From the NCBI GenBank assembly GCA_021646405.1, contig SOER01000002.1, forward strand, positions 1 to 64,000: 64,000 nucleotides of DNA, in the 5' to 3' direction. Numbering within the stretch: the first letter of the stretch is position 1; each line of letters starts with the position of its first letter. Under the pieces are notes generated by a model that searched no databases, had not been told where the DNA came from, and was given only the letters and a program-made list of their open reading frames with translations. The translations under genes and the position numbers were made by a program. This DNA is from Candidatus Loosdrechtia aerotolerans. GTDB taxonomy: Bacteria > Planctomycetota > Brocadiia > Brocadiales > Brocadiaceae. Below, piece after piece: positions 35,044 to 46,532 of the stretch.

Positions 35044-37671
35044 ATGAGCTTACTAACCAAAATATTTGGAACATCTAACGATCGGTATCTGAAAAAGATT
35101 AAACCTGTCGTAGACCATATTAACTCCCTTGAGCCAAAAATGATGTTGCTGACCGATGCAGAACTCCGTAAAAAAACAGACGAATTTAAGGAGAGGTTAT
35201 TAAGAGGAGAAACCCCGGATGAAATTCTGCCGGAGGCATTTGCAACGGTAAGGGAGGCAAGCAGAAGGATACTTATAGCTCCTAATCCTGACAGTCCTAA
35301 CCGCACCATGCGCCATTTTGATGTCCAGTTAATCGGCGGTATTGTCCTTCACCAGGGAAAGATTGCCGAAATGGCAACGGGAGAAGGAAAGACATTGGTT
35401 GCTACCCTGCCAGCCTATCTGAATGCGCTGACAGGAAGGGGCGTTCACATTGTTACCGTTAACGATTATTTGGCAAAACGTGATAGGGATTGGATGAGTC
35501 CCCTTTATGAATTTTTAGGATTAAAGGCTGGAGCTATCCAGGGACATCAGGAGCATGAAGAAAAAAAGGCTGCTTATGCGTGTGATATTACCTACGGAAC
35601 GAATAATGAATTCGGTTTTGACTACCTCCGTGATAATATGAGGGGGAGGGTGGAAGACCAGGTTCAGATTAGCCGCGGCCTGCACTATGCGATTGTTGAT
35701 GAAGTTGATAGTATATTAATTGATGAGGCACGTACCCCCCTTATTATCTCAGGCCCGACAGAAGAGTCTACGGAAAAATATTATATAGCAGACAGGGTTG
35801 CCAGGCGTTTAAAATCAGGAAAACACTTTGAAATAAAAGAAAAAGAACGAATGGCACATCTTATTGATGACGGTATCGAAGAGGTTGAGAAACTTCTGAA
35901 TGTTGACAGTATCTATACTGACAGGAATATGGAATGGCCCCATTACATCGAACAGGCCCTTCGTGCACATCATCTTTTTAAAAATGACAGGGACTATATC
36001 GTTAAAAACGGTGAAGTAATTATTGTTGACGAATTTACCGGGCGTTTGATGGAAGGGCGTGTATGGAGCGATGGATTGCACCAGGCCATACAAGCAAAGG
36101 AACATCAACGCATCAAGGAAGAGAACCAGACCTTAGCCACTATTACCCTTCAGAATTTTTACCGATTGTATAAAAAGCTTGCCGGAATGACTGGTACAGC
36201 ACAGACAGAAGCCGCAGAGTTTGACAAGATATATAAGCTGGAAGTAGTTGCAATCCCAACCAATAAGCCCATGCGCCGTACAAATTATCCGGACCGTGTC
36301 TACCGGACGGAAAAGGAAAAATTTGATGCTATTATTCAGGAAATTGTAGAAGTCCATAAGCAGGGAAGGCCTATACTGGTTGGAACGGTATCTATTGAGA
36401 GATCTGAAATTCTCAGTGAGAAACTTGGGAGAGAAGGTATTGAACATGAGGTACTGAATGCGAAGCATCATGAACGGGAAGCCCAGATTGTGGCAAAGGC
36501 TGGCCAGGGAGGAAACGTTACTATCGCAACGAATATGGCCGGGCGCGGAACGGATATCGTTCTTGGTGAAGGAGTAGCTGCCCTCGGTGGACTCCATATC
36601 ATCGGTACTGAAAGACATGAAGCAAGGCGTATCGATAATCAGCTCCGCGGGCGTGCAGCTCGTCAGGGAGACCCTGGTTCGTCCCGATTCTATGTATCCT
36701 TGCAGGATGATTTAATGCGTATCTTTGCCTCGGAACGCGTAAGTTCACTTCTGAAGATGTTTGGTATGGAAGAGGGGATGGCTATCGAACATTCTATGGT
36801 CACAAAATCCATTGAAAGGGCACAGAGAAAGGTTGAGGTGCATAATTTTGAAATACGAAAACACCTGCTCGATTATGATGAGGTTATGGACGAACAGAGA
36901 AAAACGATATACGGTATACGGCAGAATGTCCTCGAAGGAAAGAACCTCCGTGATTATATTTTTAGAATGATAGAGGACAGTATCCAGGAGACGGTCCGTT
37001 TTGCCTTTGATGTCCGGAAAAGCACTGAAGAAGATCAGTTGGATCTTGCCGCCTGGTTTAAACAAAAATTCGGAATAGAAGTTAGTTTGGATGGAAATGA
37101 GGATAGAACACGCGAAAATGTAGAAGAATTTTTCATAAAAAAGGCCATCGAGGCTTACGAGGAAAAGGAGAACACCATTGGCAAGGACCAAATGGAGATG
37201 ATTGCCCAAATACTCTTACTGGAAAAGATCGATATGAAGTGGAAGGACCACCTTTATGCCATGGATCACCTGAGATCTGGTATTGGTCTCCGGGGATATG
37301 CGCAGATAGACCCGAGGATTGAGTATAAGAAGGAGGCCCTTTCAATGTTTGAGAGCATGAACGTATCAATTAGAGATGAAGTAACCGATCTCGTATTTAA
37401 ATTACAACTTGGCAGAGAGCCTGAGAAGAAAGATATCTGGCACCCGGATCATTTCGTTCATCAAGAAGCCCCTGGGTTAAGTGCAACCCAGCAATCTCCA
37501 TCTGCTGTAGCCACAAATCAGGTCGCAAATACACATACAAATAAAGAAGAGCGTGTAGAGCAAAAGGTAGAACCTATTCGCGTATCAGTCAAGATTGGTA
37601 GAAATCAGCCTTGTCCGTGTGGTAGTGGTAAGAAATTCAAACAGTGCTGCGGCAGGGCTATGCAATCGTAG
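35044..37671 (+). CDS. secA: Preprotein translocase ATPase SecA
   Basis: 875 residues. Walker A in MATGEGKTLVATLPAYL (about 110), the DEAD-like DEVDSILIDEARTPLI, the NMAGRGTDIVLG helicase block (about 500), and the DNQLRGRAARQGDPGSSRFY motif are all present. The C-terminal SEC-C zinc motif CPCGSGKKFKQCCG binds SecB and membrane. It drives protein export through SecYEG. First of a run of plus-strand genes, 61 bp before the Kdo transferase. Confidence 0.97.
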   Translation: MSLLTKIFGTSNDRYLKKIKPVVDHINSLEPKMMLLTDAELRKKTDEFKERLLRGETPDEILPEAFATVREASRRILIAPNPDSPNRTMRHFDVQLIGGIVLHQGKIAEMATGEGKTLVATLPAYLNALTGRGVHIVTVNDYLAKRDRDWMSPLYEFLGLKAGAIQGHQEHEEKKAAYACDITYGTNNEFGFDYLRDNMRGRVEDQVQISRGLHYAIVDEVDSILIDEARTPLIISGPTEESTEKYYIADRVARRLKSGKHFEIKEKERMAHLIDDGIEEVEKLLNVDSIYTDRNMEWPHYIEQALRAHHLFKNDRDYIVKNGEVIIVDEFTGRLMEGRVWSDGLHQAIQAKEHQRIKEENQTLATITLQNFYRLYKKLAGMTGTAQTEAAEFDKIYKLEVVAIPTNKPMRRTNYPDRVYRTEKEKFDAIIQEIVEVHKQGRPILVGTVSIERSEILSEKLGREGIEHEVLNAKHHEREAQIVAKAGQGGNVTIATNMAGRGTDIVLGEGVAALGGLHIIGTERHEARRIDNQLRGRAARQGDPGSSRFYVSLQDDLMRIFASERVSSLLKMFGMEEGMAIEHSMVTKSIERAQRKVEVHNFEIRKHLLDYDEVMDEQRKTIYGIRQNVLEGKNLRDYIFRMIEDSIQETVRFAFDVRKSTEEDQLDLAAWFKQKFGIEVSLDGNEDRTRENVEEFFIKKAIEAYEEKENTIGKDQMEMIAQILLLEKIDMKWKDHLYAMDHLRSGIGLRGYAQIDPRIEYKKEALSMFESMNVSIRDEVTDLVFKLQLGREPEKKDIWHPDHFVHQEAPGLSATQQSPSAVATNQVANTHTNKEERVEQKVEPIRVSVKIGRNQPCPCGSGKKFKQCCGRAMQS

Positions 37672-37732
37672 TATTGCTACTCTCTCAAGGTGCCAATGAA
37701 GGTATGTAACCGGGGAATTCATTTCGTACGCT

Positions 37733-39052
37733 ATGTCTGCCATCTTTAACATTATTTATATAACGGCACTTACCTTTAGTTCACCGTATCTCCTTCTAAA
37801 GATTCTCACAAATAAACGGTACCGTTCCGGCATTCCGCAACGCCTGGGCTGGATCACAGTAAGAGAGAGGAAGAGCCCTTGTATGTGGATTCATTGTGCT
37901 TCGGTTGGAGAGGTTTTAACAATAAAAACACTTGTAAAACACTTGGAAAAAGAGTTTAATACATGGGATATCGTCTTATCTACAAATACGAATACGGGGT
38001 TGTTCGTTGCTCAAAAAAACTTTCCGGGAAGGAAGGTTTTCTATCTTCCTCTCGATTTCAGTTGGATCATTGATAAGGTCCTGAATGCGATAGCTCCCAA
38101 CTGTTTGATCCTTATTGAATTGGAACTGTGGCCTAATTTCATAATGGCTGCGGCAAAGAGGAATATTCCGGTAATTCTTCTGAATGCCAGAATATCTGAA
38201 AAATCGCTTAAATGGTACCGCATACTGAGTAAAATCTCGGAACGGTTCTTTGAGAGTATAACACGAAAAGGGAATTTCTTTTGTGCAAGAACTTCCGGTG
38301 ATGCAGACAGGCTTAAAAATTGGGGTATACCAGAAGAGCAGATGGTAATTACGGGAAATATGAAATTTGATACTATTATAACTACTTTGCCAAAAGAAAC
38401 AGAGGTACAGTTAACGCAGGTATTTGAGATTGATAAACAGGATAAGATCATTGTTTGTGGTAGTACCCATGAAGGTGAAGAAATTATTCTGTTGAGAACC
38501 TTTCAACATATACGGAAAAAATTTAATACCCTGAGATTCATTTTAGTACCGCGACATATCGAAAGGGTTAATGATATCATTACGGTAATTGAATCCCTGG
38601 GGCTCAAACATGTTAAAAAAACCTCGCTCGATAAGGGGGAGGGCACTATAGACAGGCAGAAGTATGAGACAGTTATTCTTGTAGATACGGTAGGGGATTT
38701 ACTTGCCACATATAGCATAGCTGATTGTGTTTTTGTAGGAAAAAGCCTTGTGCCAAAAGGTGGACAAAATATACTGGAACCTGCAGGACTGGCTAAACCA
38801 ATCATTATCGGACCTTATACATTCAATTTTCATGAAGAAGTTCAACTATTAAAAGAGGCAGATGCAATAAAGATTGTTCAGGATGAATCATCATTATCAA
38901 ACGAAATGATGTATGTATTGGAGCATCCAGTAGAGGCCCAAAACATGGGTAAAAGGGCGCAGGCTGCTGTACGAAAACAAAGGGGTGCTACTGATCGTAA
39001 TGTAAGAATAATAAGGGAAATTTTATTGAAGGAGAAGGTAGTATTCATATGA
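37733..39052 (+). CDS. waaA: 3-deoxy-D-manno-octulosonic acid transferase
   Basis: 439 residues: N-terminal membrane anchor (about 4-25) then the GT30 glycosyltransferase fold. [18 protein letters not shown] near 60, the [28 protein letters not shown] block and the C-terminal [25 protein letters not shown] are diagnostic. It transfers Kdo from CMP-Kdo to lipid A precursor, so the organism makes an LPS-type outer membrane. Stop overlaps the metK start (ATGA). Confidence 0.92.
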   Translation: MSAIFNIIYITALTFSSPYLLLKILTNKRYRSGIPQRLGWITVRERKSPCMWIHCASVGEVLTIKTLVKHLEKEFNTWDIVLSTNTNTGLFVAQKNFPGRKVFYLPLDFSWIIDKVLNAIAPNCLILIELELWPNFIMAAAKRNIPVILLNARISEKSLKWYRILSKISERFFESITRKGNFFCARTSGDADRLKNWGIPEEQMVITGNMKFDTIITTLPKETEVQLTQVFEIDKQDKIIVCGSTHEGEEIILLRTFQHIRKKFNTLRFILVPRHIERVNDIITVIESLGLKHVKKTSLDKGEGTIDRQKYETVILVDTVGDLLATYSIADCVFVGKSLVPKGGQNILEPAGLAKPIIIGPYTFNFHEEVQLLKEADAIKIVQDESSLSNEMMYVLEHPVEAQNMGKRAQAAVRKQRGATDRNVRIIREILLKEKVVFI

Positions 39053-40215
39053 AGAAAGGAAGGCACTTATTTACCTCTGAATCAGTATCTATGGGGCATC
39101 CGGATAAGGTTGCCGATCAGGTATCTGATGCCGTATTGGATGCAATGCTTGAGCAGGATCCTATGAGCAGGGTGGCATGTGAGACCCTGGTAACAACAGG
39201 CGTTGTCTTTGTCGCAGGTGAATGCACCACAAAGGCTAACATAGATATCCCGGTTATCGTAAGAGATACGATAAAAGAAATTGGCTATACTGATGCCATG
39301 ATGGGGTTTGATTATAATTCCTGCGCAGTTATTACCAGTATCGGGAAGCAATCCCCTGACATTTCTCAAGGTGTAAGTGGGGAGGGTCTTTATAAGGAAT
39401 TTGGTGCCGGCGATCAGGGAATGATGTTTGGCTGCGCCTGCAATGATACCCCGGAATTAATGCCGCTTCCCATTATGCTGGCTCACAGGATTATTATAAA
39501 GATTGCCGAGATGAGGCAAAATGGAATACTAAAGTACTTACGGCCTGACGCAAAATCTCAGGTAACCGTAGAATTTCAAGATCATATACCTATCCGGGTT
39601 CATACAATAGTTATTTCTACCCAGCATACATCTGATGCGAAGTATGAGACGATTAAGGAAGACATGATTGAAAAGGTTATAAGGCAGGTAGTGCCTGCAA
39701 ATTTATTAGACGATAAAACAATCTTTCATGTTAATCCGACAGGACGTTTTGTGATTGGTGGTCCTCAAGGGGATTGTGGTCTGACCGGAAGAAAAATTAT
39801 CGTAGATACCTATGGAGGCTGGGGACGTCATGGCGGTGGTGCTTTTTCGGGAAAAGATCCGACAAAGGTTGACCGAAGTGCGTGCTATGCAGCAAGGCAT
39901 ATTGCAAAGAATATCGTGGCTGCAGGTTTAGCAGACCGATGCGAAGCTCAGGTAGCGTATGCAATCGGTGTAGCAAAACCTCTTGCCATTCATATTGCTA
40001 CGGAAGGTACGGGGAAAATACCCGATGAAAAACTTACCCAGATTTGTGAAGAGGTCTTTGATATGACACCGAATGGCATCATTGAACGGTTAAAGCTAAG
40101 AAGACCTATCTACAGGCTTACAGCCAGACACGGCCACTTTGGCCGGTCAGAGGACACATTTACCTGGGAAAAGACGGATATGGTAGATACATTACGAAAG
40201 GCTGCTGGCATCTGA
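39049..40215 (+). CDS. metK: S-adenosylmethionine synthetase
   Basis: Makes SAM from methionine and ATP. 388 residues, normal length. [13 protein letters not shown] (about 16-28), [10 protein letters not shown] (about 120), and [17 protein letters not shown] (about 263) form the signature. The second signature normally reads GAGDQGIMFG; Met for Ile is conservative. Its ATG overlaps waaA by 4 nt, and ahcY follows after 128 bp, starting the SAM-cycle group. Confidence 0.96.
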   Translation: MKKGRHLFTSESVSMGHPDKVADQVSDAVLDAMLEQDPMSRVACETLVTTGVVFVAGECTTKANIDIPVIVRDTIKEIGYTDAMMGFDYNSCAVITSIGKQSPDISQGVSGEGLYKEFGAGDQGMMFGCACNDTPELMPLPIMLAHRIIIKIAEMRQNGILKYLRPDAKSQVTVEFQDHIPIRVHTIVISTQHTSDAKYETIKEDMIEKVIRQVVPANLLDDKTIFHVNPTGRFVIGGPQGDCGLTGRKIIVDTYGGWGRHGGGAFSGKDPTKVDRSACYAARHIAKNIVAAGLADRCEAQVAYAIGVAKPLAIHIATEGTGKIPDEKLTQICEEVFDMTPNGIIERLKLRRPIYRLTARHGHFGRSEDTFTWEKTDMVDTLRKAAGI

Positions 40216-40328
40216 GTCAAAAATACGGATATAATCTTTTTTCTATCCTTTCCAATGATTTTCAAGAAGGTGGTGTTAGCACAATATTTTGACAAGAGTA
40301 TGATAAAAACAGGATTTACGATATTTAA

Positions 40329-41603
<1,275 letters not shown>

Positions 41604-41609
41604 TTTTCT

Positions 41610-42923
41610 ATGGCTGTTATAAAACCGTTTCGTGGATTAAGATACAACCAGGATGCCATTACTGATATTTCATCGGTCGTAACACCACCCTATGATGTGA
41701 TTTCTGCTCATGATCAAGAGTGGTATTATCAGATGCATCCTCATAATATCATTCGCCTCGACCTCGGTAAGGATATGCCCGGGGATACGGAAGAGGTTAA
41801 TAAATATACCCGTGCAGCGGAATTTTTAAAAAACTGGAGGAAAAATGAAGTTCTTAAACAAGAAGATGCTCCTGCAGTGTATATTTATGAACAGGAATTT
41901 TTAATCGGTACCCAAAGGATAGCCCGGCGAGGATTTATTGCTCTGGTAAAATTAGAACCTTTCGATAAGGGACAAATCTATCCTCACGAACAAACGCTCT
42001 CTGGTCCCAAAGCAGACCGTTTGAAACTCATTCAGTCGTGCCAGGCAAATCTCAGCCCGATATTCTCTCTGTTTCCGGATGAAGATAGTACCATCGATAA
42101 TTATCTGTCTGCAGTTACCCCTTCAGAACCAGAGGTAGACTTTATCGATACTACGGGTGTGAGAAATAAAGTCTGGGTAATTAAAGAAACGTCTGTTATT
42201 GAGGAATTGATTAGACGTATGAGAGAAAAGCCTCTCTTTATTGCGGATGGGCATCATCGTTATGAGACTTCATTGGCATATAAGGAGCAGATGTGCAGGG
42301 GAAATGGCAAGCCTGAAGATGATTTAGCCGTAAATTATGTAATGATGATGTGTGTTTCGATGAATAATCACGGATTGAAGATTCTTCCGGCGCATCGATT
42401 AGTACGGAATATTAAAAATTATCACTTTGATCAGGTTCTCCAATCAATAGAAGAGGCTTTTACGGCTGAACGGCTTAATAGTGGATGTCAATTGGAGGAC
42501 TTTATTTCACGATTCAATGCAGAAACGAGAAACCATACTTTTGGTATGTACGTTGGCCAGGAGGACCTCTATTATACGTTGTATTTACGGAGTCAAAAAC
42601 TGTTAGATGCAGCATTCGCTCATGGACATCCGGAATGGAAACATTTAGATACCGGTATCCTGCATGGCATGATTATCAACAGAATACTGGGGATAAATTT
42701 TTTTGATGTTACCCAGAAAGATAATGTAAAATATGTGAAGGATGAAAAAGAGGCTGTAACACTCGTAAAATCAGGTCACTATCAACTGGCATTCTTTCTT
42801 AAGCCTACTCCTATTGAGCAGGTAAAAGAGATTGCTATGGCACGAAAGGTTATGCCTCCAAAATCGACATATTTTTATCCCAAATTAATTACCGGTATTG
42901 TTATCAATAGCCTGAACGAATAG
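41610..42923 (+). CDS. DUF1015 family protein
   Basis: 437 residues beginning MAVIKPFRGLRYNQ, with VTPPYDVIS near 28, YPHEQTLSGPKADRLKLI near 128, FIADGHHRYETSLAYKE near 210 and a C-terminal MPPKSTYFYPKLITGIV; these are the defining blocks of DUF1015. No reaction is known to me for the family. It follows ahcY by 6 bp and so is co-transcribed with a SAH hydrolase, which hints at a role in handling cofactors or amino acids. Confidence 0.85.
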   Translation: MAVIKPFRGLRYNQDAITDISSVVTPPYDVISAHDQEWYYQMHPHNIIRLDLGKDMPGDTEEVNKYTRAAEFLKNWRKNEVLKQEDAPAVYIYEQEFLIGTQRIARRGFIALVKLEPFDKGQIYPHEQTLSGPKADRLKLIQSCQANLSPIFSLFPDEDSTIDNYLSAVTPSEPEVDFIDTTGVRNKVWVIKETSVIEELIRRMREKPLFIADGHHRYETSLAYKEQMCRGNGKPEDDLAVNYVMMMCVSMNNHGLKILPAHRLVRNIKNYHFDQVLQSIEEAFTAERLNSGCQLEDFISRFNAETRNHTFGMYVGQEDLYYTLYLRSQKLLDAAFAHGHPEWKHLDTGILHGMIINRILGINFFDVTQKDNVKYVKDEKEAVTLVKSGHYQLAFFLKPTPIEQVKEIAMARKVMPPKSTYFYPKLITGIVINSLNE

Positions 42924-42948
42924 GTATTCCATCGTTTGTGATTAGTAA

Positions 42949-42977
42949 TTGACAGGCAAAATATTTTTCGCTATAAT
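42949..42977 (+). promoter_or_regulatory. Consensus promoter of the SAM-riboswitch unit
   Basis: TTGACA (42949-42954) and TATAAT (42972-42977) separated by exactly 17 bp. Predicted start near 42984, 13 nt before the riboswitch P1 stem, so the unit has its own promoter separate from the metK-ahcY transcript. Confidence 0.88.
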
Positions 42978-42996
42978 TACGACAAAATCGATTTGT

Positions 42997-43119
42997 CTTA
43001 TCGAGAGTGGCTGAGGGACTGGCCCTACGAAGCCACAGCAACCGATTGTATCCAGAGGATGTAGTAACCGGGTACGATGCTGGTGCTAATTCCTGTCTCA
43101 TACTATGGGAAAAGATAAG
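42997..43119 (+). promoter_or_regulatory. SAM-I (S-box) riboswitch
   Basis: The P1 stem pairs CTTATC (42997) with GATAAG (43114-43119). Conserved S-box parts follow in order: GAGAGTGGCTGAGGGACTGGCCC, GAAGCCACAGCAACC (P2 GTGGC/GCCAC), the pseudoknot segment, AACCGGG and GGTGCTAATTCC. Antiterminator AAGATAGGAA (43117-43126) can pair with TTCCTATCTT (43140-43149); its 5' side overlaps P1, so SAM binding should favour the terminator and turn the downstream genes off. Confidence 0.93.
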
Positions 43120-43131
43120 ATAGGAACACAG

Positions 43132-43172
43132 AAAGCCTCTTCCTATCTTATATTACGGAAAGAGGCTTTTTT
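43132..43172 (+). terminator. Riboswitch-controlled terminator
   Basis: AAAGCCTCTTCC (43132-43143) pairs with GGAAAGAGGCTT (43157-43168) and is followed by TTTTTTATTT. Its 5' strand overlaps the antiterminator pairing with the S-box 3' end. Confidence 0.88.
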
Positions 43173-43200
43173 ATTTCCTGGATCAGTTGGAGACGAAAAG

Positions 43201-44445
43201 ATGGGATTTGTAAAAGGCTTAAAATGCCGGGAGTGTGGAAGGCTATATCCAAAAGAGCCATTACACGTGTGTAGTTTTTGTTTCGGTCCTTTAGAAGTTG
43301 ACTATGATTATGACGGAATTAAGAAGGTTCTTACAAAAACAGTAATAGAATCTCGTGGTAAAACGATGTGGCGTTACCGGGAACTCCTCCCGGTCGACGG
43401 AGAACCTACCGTTGGTGCCCTGGTTGGTTTTACGCCTCTTATTAAGGCAAATAACCTGGCAAAGGTTTTAGGGGTAGAAGAACTCTATATAAAGAATGAC
43501 TCGGTAAACTACCCAACGTTTTCCTTTAAGGACCGGGTTGTCTCAACGGCCCTGACAAAAGCAAAGGAGTTTGGATACAGGACTGTAGGGTGTGCTACAA
43601 CAGGAAACCTGGGTAATGCGGTAGCTGCTCAGGCTGTACAGGCAGGTCTGGAAAGCTATATCATTATGCCAGCTGATCTGGAACAGGGTAAGATCATCGG
43701 GACTTTGATTTACGGTACAAATGTAATAAAGGTGAAAGGAAATTATGATAATGTAAATAAACTCTGTTCTGAAATTGCCGATAAATACGGTTGGGCTATT
43801 GTCAATGTCAACTTAAGACCTTATTACGGTGAAGGTTCAAAGACCTATGGATATGAAATCATGGAACAACTGGGATGGAAGGTACCGAAACATATTGTTG
43901 TTCCTATGGCAGGCGGTTCTCTGATTACGAAGATAGAAAAATCTATTAAAGAATTTGTAAAGTTAGGGTTTATTGATACGGCAGATACAAAATTACATGG
44001 TGCCCAGGCTAGTGGCAGTGCACCGATAACTACAGCCGTTAAGCTGGATACCGATGTGATAAAGCCTGTGAAGCCAAAGACAATTGCGCAATCAATCGCA
44101 ATCGGTAATCCGGCAGATGGATTTTACTCTGTAAAAACTATCGGTATAACAGGCGGATGGGCAGAGGATGTTGTAGATGATGAACTTGTAGAAGGTATTA
44201 AATTACTTGCCAGAACTGAAGGTATTTTTACGGAAACAGCAGGTGGTGTAACCGTTGCCGTCACAAAAAAGCTTATTGAACAGGGTAAAATACCAAGAGA
44301 TGAATCTATTGTAATAAGTATTACAGGGAATGGGCTAAAAACCCAGGAGGCAGTATTAAATAGATTAGAGATTCCAAAAATTATTAACCCTTCCCTTGCT
44401 GAGTTCGATGCCATCATGGAAGAGAGAATGGCAGCTATACAGTAA
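43201..44445 (+). CDS. thrC: Threonine-synthase-like PLP enzyme under SAM control
   Basis: A 414-residue fold type II PLP enzyme. An N-terminal zinc ribbon (CRECG near 9 and CSFCF near 24) is followed by the PLP-lysine block NYPTFSFKDRV and the glycine loop ATTGNLGNAVAAQ, and MAGGSLITK. The family normally converts O-phosphohomoserine to threonine. The start at 43201 with GGAG upstream is chosen because the frame beginning at 43105 runs through the riboswitch terminator. SAM control and the sulfur-carrier gene 33 bp downstream suggest a role in homocysteine or methionine synthesis instead of, or besides, threonine; this is an inference. Confidence 0.85.
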   Translation: MGFVKGLKCRECGRLYPKEPLHVCSFCFGPLEVDYDYDGIKKVLTKTVIESRGKTMWRYRELLPVDGEPTVGALVGFTPLIKANNLAKVLGVEELYIKNDSVNYPTFSFKDRVVSTALTKAKEFGYRTVGCATTGNLGNAVAAQAVQAGLESYIIMPADLEQGKIIGTLIYGTNVIKVKGNYDNVNKLCSEIADKYGWAIVNVNLRPYYGEGSKTYGYEIMEQLGWKVPKHIVVPMAGGSLITKIEKSIKEFVKLGFIDTADTKLHGAQASGSAPITTAVKLDTDVIKPVKPKTIAQSIAIGNPADGFYSVKTIGITGGWAEDVVDDELVEGIKLLARTEGIFTETAGGVTVAVTKKLIEQGKIPRDESIVISITGNGLKTQEAVLNRLEIPKIINPSLAEFDAIMEERMAAIQ

Positions 44446-44478
44446 AGTTATAAAGGTAAATTTGAAAGGAGCATACGA

Positions 44479-44766
44479 ATGCCAATAACGGTACGAATCC
44501 CGACACCATTAAGGACTCTTACGAAGGGTGCTGATGAGGTAACGGTGGAAGGAGAAAACATTAAAGATTTGATTGACAATCTCGAAGCCAATTATAAAGG
44601 GATTAAAGAAAGAATCTGTGATAGTGATGGTCAAATCAGGAGGTTTATCAATTTTTACCTCAATGATGAAGATATCAGATTTATGGGTGACTTGAATACG
44701 CCAACAAAGGACGGTGACCATATATCCATAGTACCAGCCATTGCTGGCGGTAATTACAATATTTAA
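44479..44766 (+). CDS. MoaD/ThiS-family sulfur carrier protein
   Basis: 95 residues with the ubiquitin-like fold: PITVRIPTPLRTLTKG start, LNDEDIRF and the IVPAIAGG end. The diglycine is not terminal but followed by NYNI, so the tail must be cut before the Gly can be adenylated and thiocarboxylated, as known for CysO/HcyS-type carriers that need a JAMM protease. No such protease or adenylating enzyme lies in the window. AAAGGAG precedes the ATG. Co-transcribed with the thrC-like gene. Confidence 0.87.
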   Translation: MPITVRIPTPLRTLTKGADEVTVEGENIKDLIDNLEANYKGIKERICDSDGQIRRFINFYLNDEDIRFMGDLNTPTKDGDHISIVPAIAGGNYNI

Positions 44767-44972
44767 AGAATTAGAATTGCTGGTCCAGTATACTAGTGTT
44801 GCTAACTATTTAGTATGCGTGTAAAGGGGTAACGCGGATTACACCCTTGCATGAGAAAAGGGAATTGGAGTGATAATGAGCGTTTACCGTACGGGAAGGG
44901 TAGATACATGGTATACCCCTGGTTGGGAGGAGTAGAGAATAAACGGAAATGATTCTTGTTGTAAATGCCTGA

Positions 44973-45704
44973 TTATGAGAGATTTATAAACTTATTTCTG
45001 ACCTCTTCAATTTTTCCGCAAGTCATTTTTCCCTCAGGGCATATATCATCAACACAACCAGGGCCAGCATTCTTAAATATATTTGGTGAAACGTGCTTAA
45101 CAAGCCGGAGCATCTCTGTTGCCATGATTCTAATCTCCCATTGAGCGCGATTACAACAGCGAACCCGAAAGAAGTGTAATAACTCGCGGGCATTCATGGT
45201 AACAATAATCTTTGTTTCTGTGGCATTCGGGAGTAAAAAACGGGCATCCTCGGAAGCGCTCTCTCCATTTTTTTCAAGAGCCTCGGCAATCTCATCATAC
45301 CACTTTTGAATAGTATCCATTTTTTCCGTAAACCATTGTTTTTTGCCTATTTTTTCAATACTTGGCGGAATAATAAAGCTGAATCCCCCTGTTTTCTTTG
45401 CCTGCTGGCTTACATATCTCTGGCTCTGCTGGGAATAGGATGCTAACCGGTGTCTTACGATTTGATGAGAGCAGGCGCGTGAGATACCTTCTACACCAAA
45501 AGTAAAGGTGACGTGTTCGACCGGCGAGAGATGTCCCATATCGATTAATTTCATAATGAGATTTGTATAGTCCTTGTTTTTAACCTGTGTCTTTAACTCA
45601 TCAACAGAGGCAGGACTATAACACAGCTTAGCTGCCTGGGCTATTACTTCTTCCGGATTAGGGGTATGTTTTAATAATATCACATGTAATTTAGATTCAG
45701 CCAT
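44973..45704 (-). CDS. thyX: Flavin-dependent thymidylate synthase
   Basis: 243 residues. The ThyX motif RHRxxSxxxxSxRY is seen as RHRLASYSQQSQRY (about 84-97), with further family blocks LSPVEHVTFTF and the C-terminal REIRIMAT / RCCNRAQWE. It makes dTMP with FAD and methylene-THF, without forming dihydrofolate. It is likely the organism's only thymidylate synthase. Followed closely by nothing on this strand; cobO lies upstream. Confidence 0.94.
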   Translation of the reverse strand: MAESKLHVILLKHTPNPEEVIAQAAKLCYSPASVDELKTQVKNKDYTNLIMKLIDMGHLSPVEHVTFTFGVEGISRACSHQIVRHRLASYSQQSQRYVSQQAKKTGGFSFIIPPSIEKIGKKQWFTEKMDTIQKWYDEIAEALEKNGESASEDARFLLPNATETKIIVTMNARELLHFFRVRCCNRAQWEIRIMATEMLRLVKHVSPNIFKNAGPGCVDDICPEGKMTCGKIEEVRNKFINLS

Positions 45705-45740
45705 ACATGAATAACTCTCTTTATATGTTTAAATACCTGT

Positions 45741-46286
45741 TTAAAATTCGATACCCTTTTGTGCCGTAATACCTTTCTTATAGACATGTTTAATTTCCCG
45801 CATATCGGTTACGGTATCGGCGATTTCAATAATCTTAGAATGGGCATTGCGCCCTGTAAGTACCATATGCAATCTTTGAGGCCTTTCGTTTAACACCGTG
45901 ATCACGTTATTAACGTCGAGGAGGCCGTAATCGATCATATTATTAATCTCATCAAGGATAACCATATCATAGAGATCAGAAAAAATTTCCTGTCGTGCAT
46001 AATCCCAGGATACTCTGGCATTCTCAAGAATGGTATTTGTATAAGGAAGCTCCCCCTGACCTCCTTTATTTCTTACCTTAATAAATCCCTGCCCTAATTG
46101 TACAATTTTAAAATCTGGCCCTAATCGCTTAACTGCTTCAAGTTCACCAGTAGGCAATGATCCTTTAATAAATTGAAGCATAAGCACCTTCATACCATGC
46201 CCGATGGCCCGCAAACCAAGACCCAGTGCAGCCGTCGTCTTGCCCTTTCCTTCACCGGTATTCACTATGAGGATGCCCTTATCCAT
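45741..46286 (-). CDS. cobO: Cob(I)yrinic acid a,c-diamide adenosyltransferase
   Basis: 181 residues of the CobA/CobO/BtuR family: P-loop NTGEGKGKTTAALGLGLRA at the N-terminus (about 10-28), LQFIKGSLPTGE, and DMVILDEINNMIDYGLL near 107, ending with the HVYKKGITAQKGIEF typical of this family. It adenosylates corrinoids, making adenosylcobalamin. Encoded 36 bp before thyX on the same strand. Confidence 0.93.
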   Translation of the reverse strand: MDKGILIVNTGEGKGKTTAALGLGLRAIGHGMKVLMLQFIKGSLPTGELEAVKRLGPDFKIVQLGQGFIKVRNKGGQGELPYTNTILENARVSWDYARQEIFSDLYDMVILDEINNMIDYGLLDVNNVITVLNERPQRLHMVLTGRNAHSKIIEIADTVTDMREIKHVYKKGITAQKGIEF

Positions 46287-46532
46287 ATTTATTCTTATCG
46301 CAACTCGTAAAATTAGCCGGAATAAAACAGAGGGAAATTTATGTCCATTGAAGAGATAGTTATATATATCAGGTACTTGTTGAAAAGAAACTATAAATAC
46401 TATAATATGTTAAAAAAGGATATTAATCAAGGGTTAATGGGTTTCTTATTAAATCTTCGAAGTATGAGAAACGTTTATCACCGTTTTTCTGTTTCTGTAC
46501 AGTTGAGACTGTTTTGAATGAAAGGGGTTAAT

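Noticed and set aside
43105-43200. Longer start for the threonine-synthase-like gene
   Set aside because: The extension is encoded by the riboswitch terminator and antiterminator; ATG 43201 has a ribosome site and begins the zinc ribbon properly.
44767-44972. Possible structured RNA between the sulfur carrier and thyX
   Set aside because: Only weak hairpins (for example GTGTAA with TTACAC) and no terminator with a T-run; not enough for a call.
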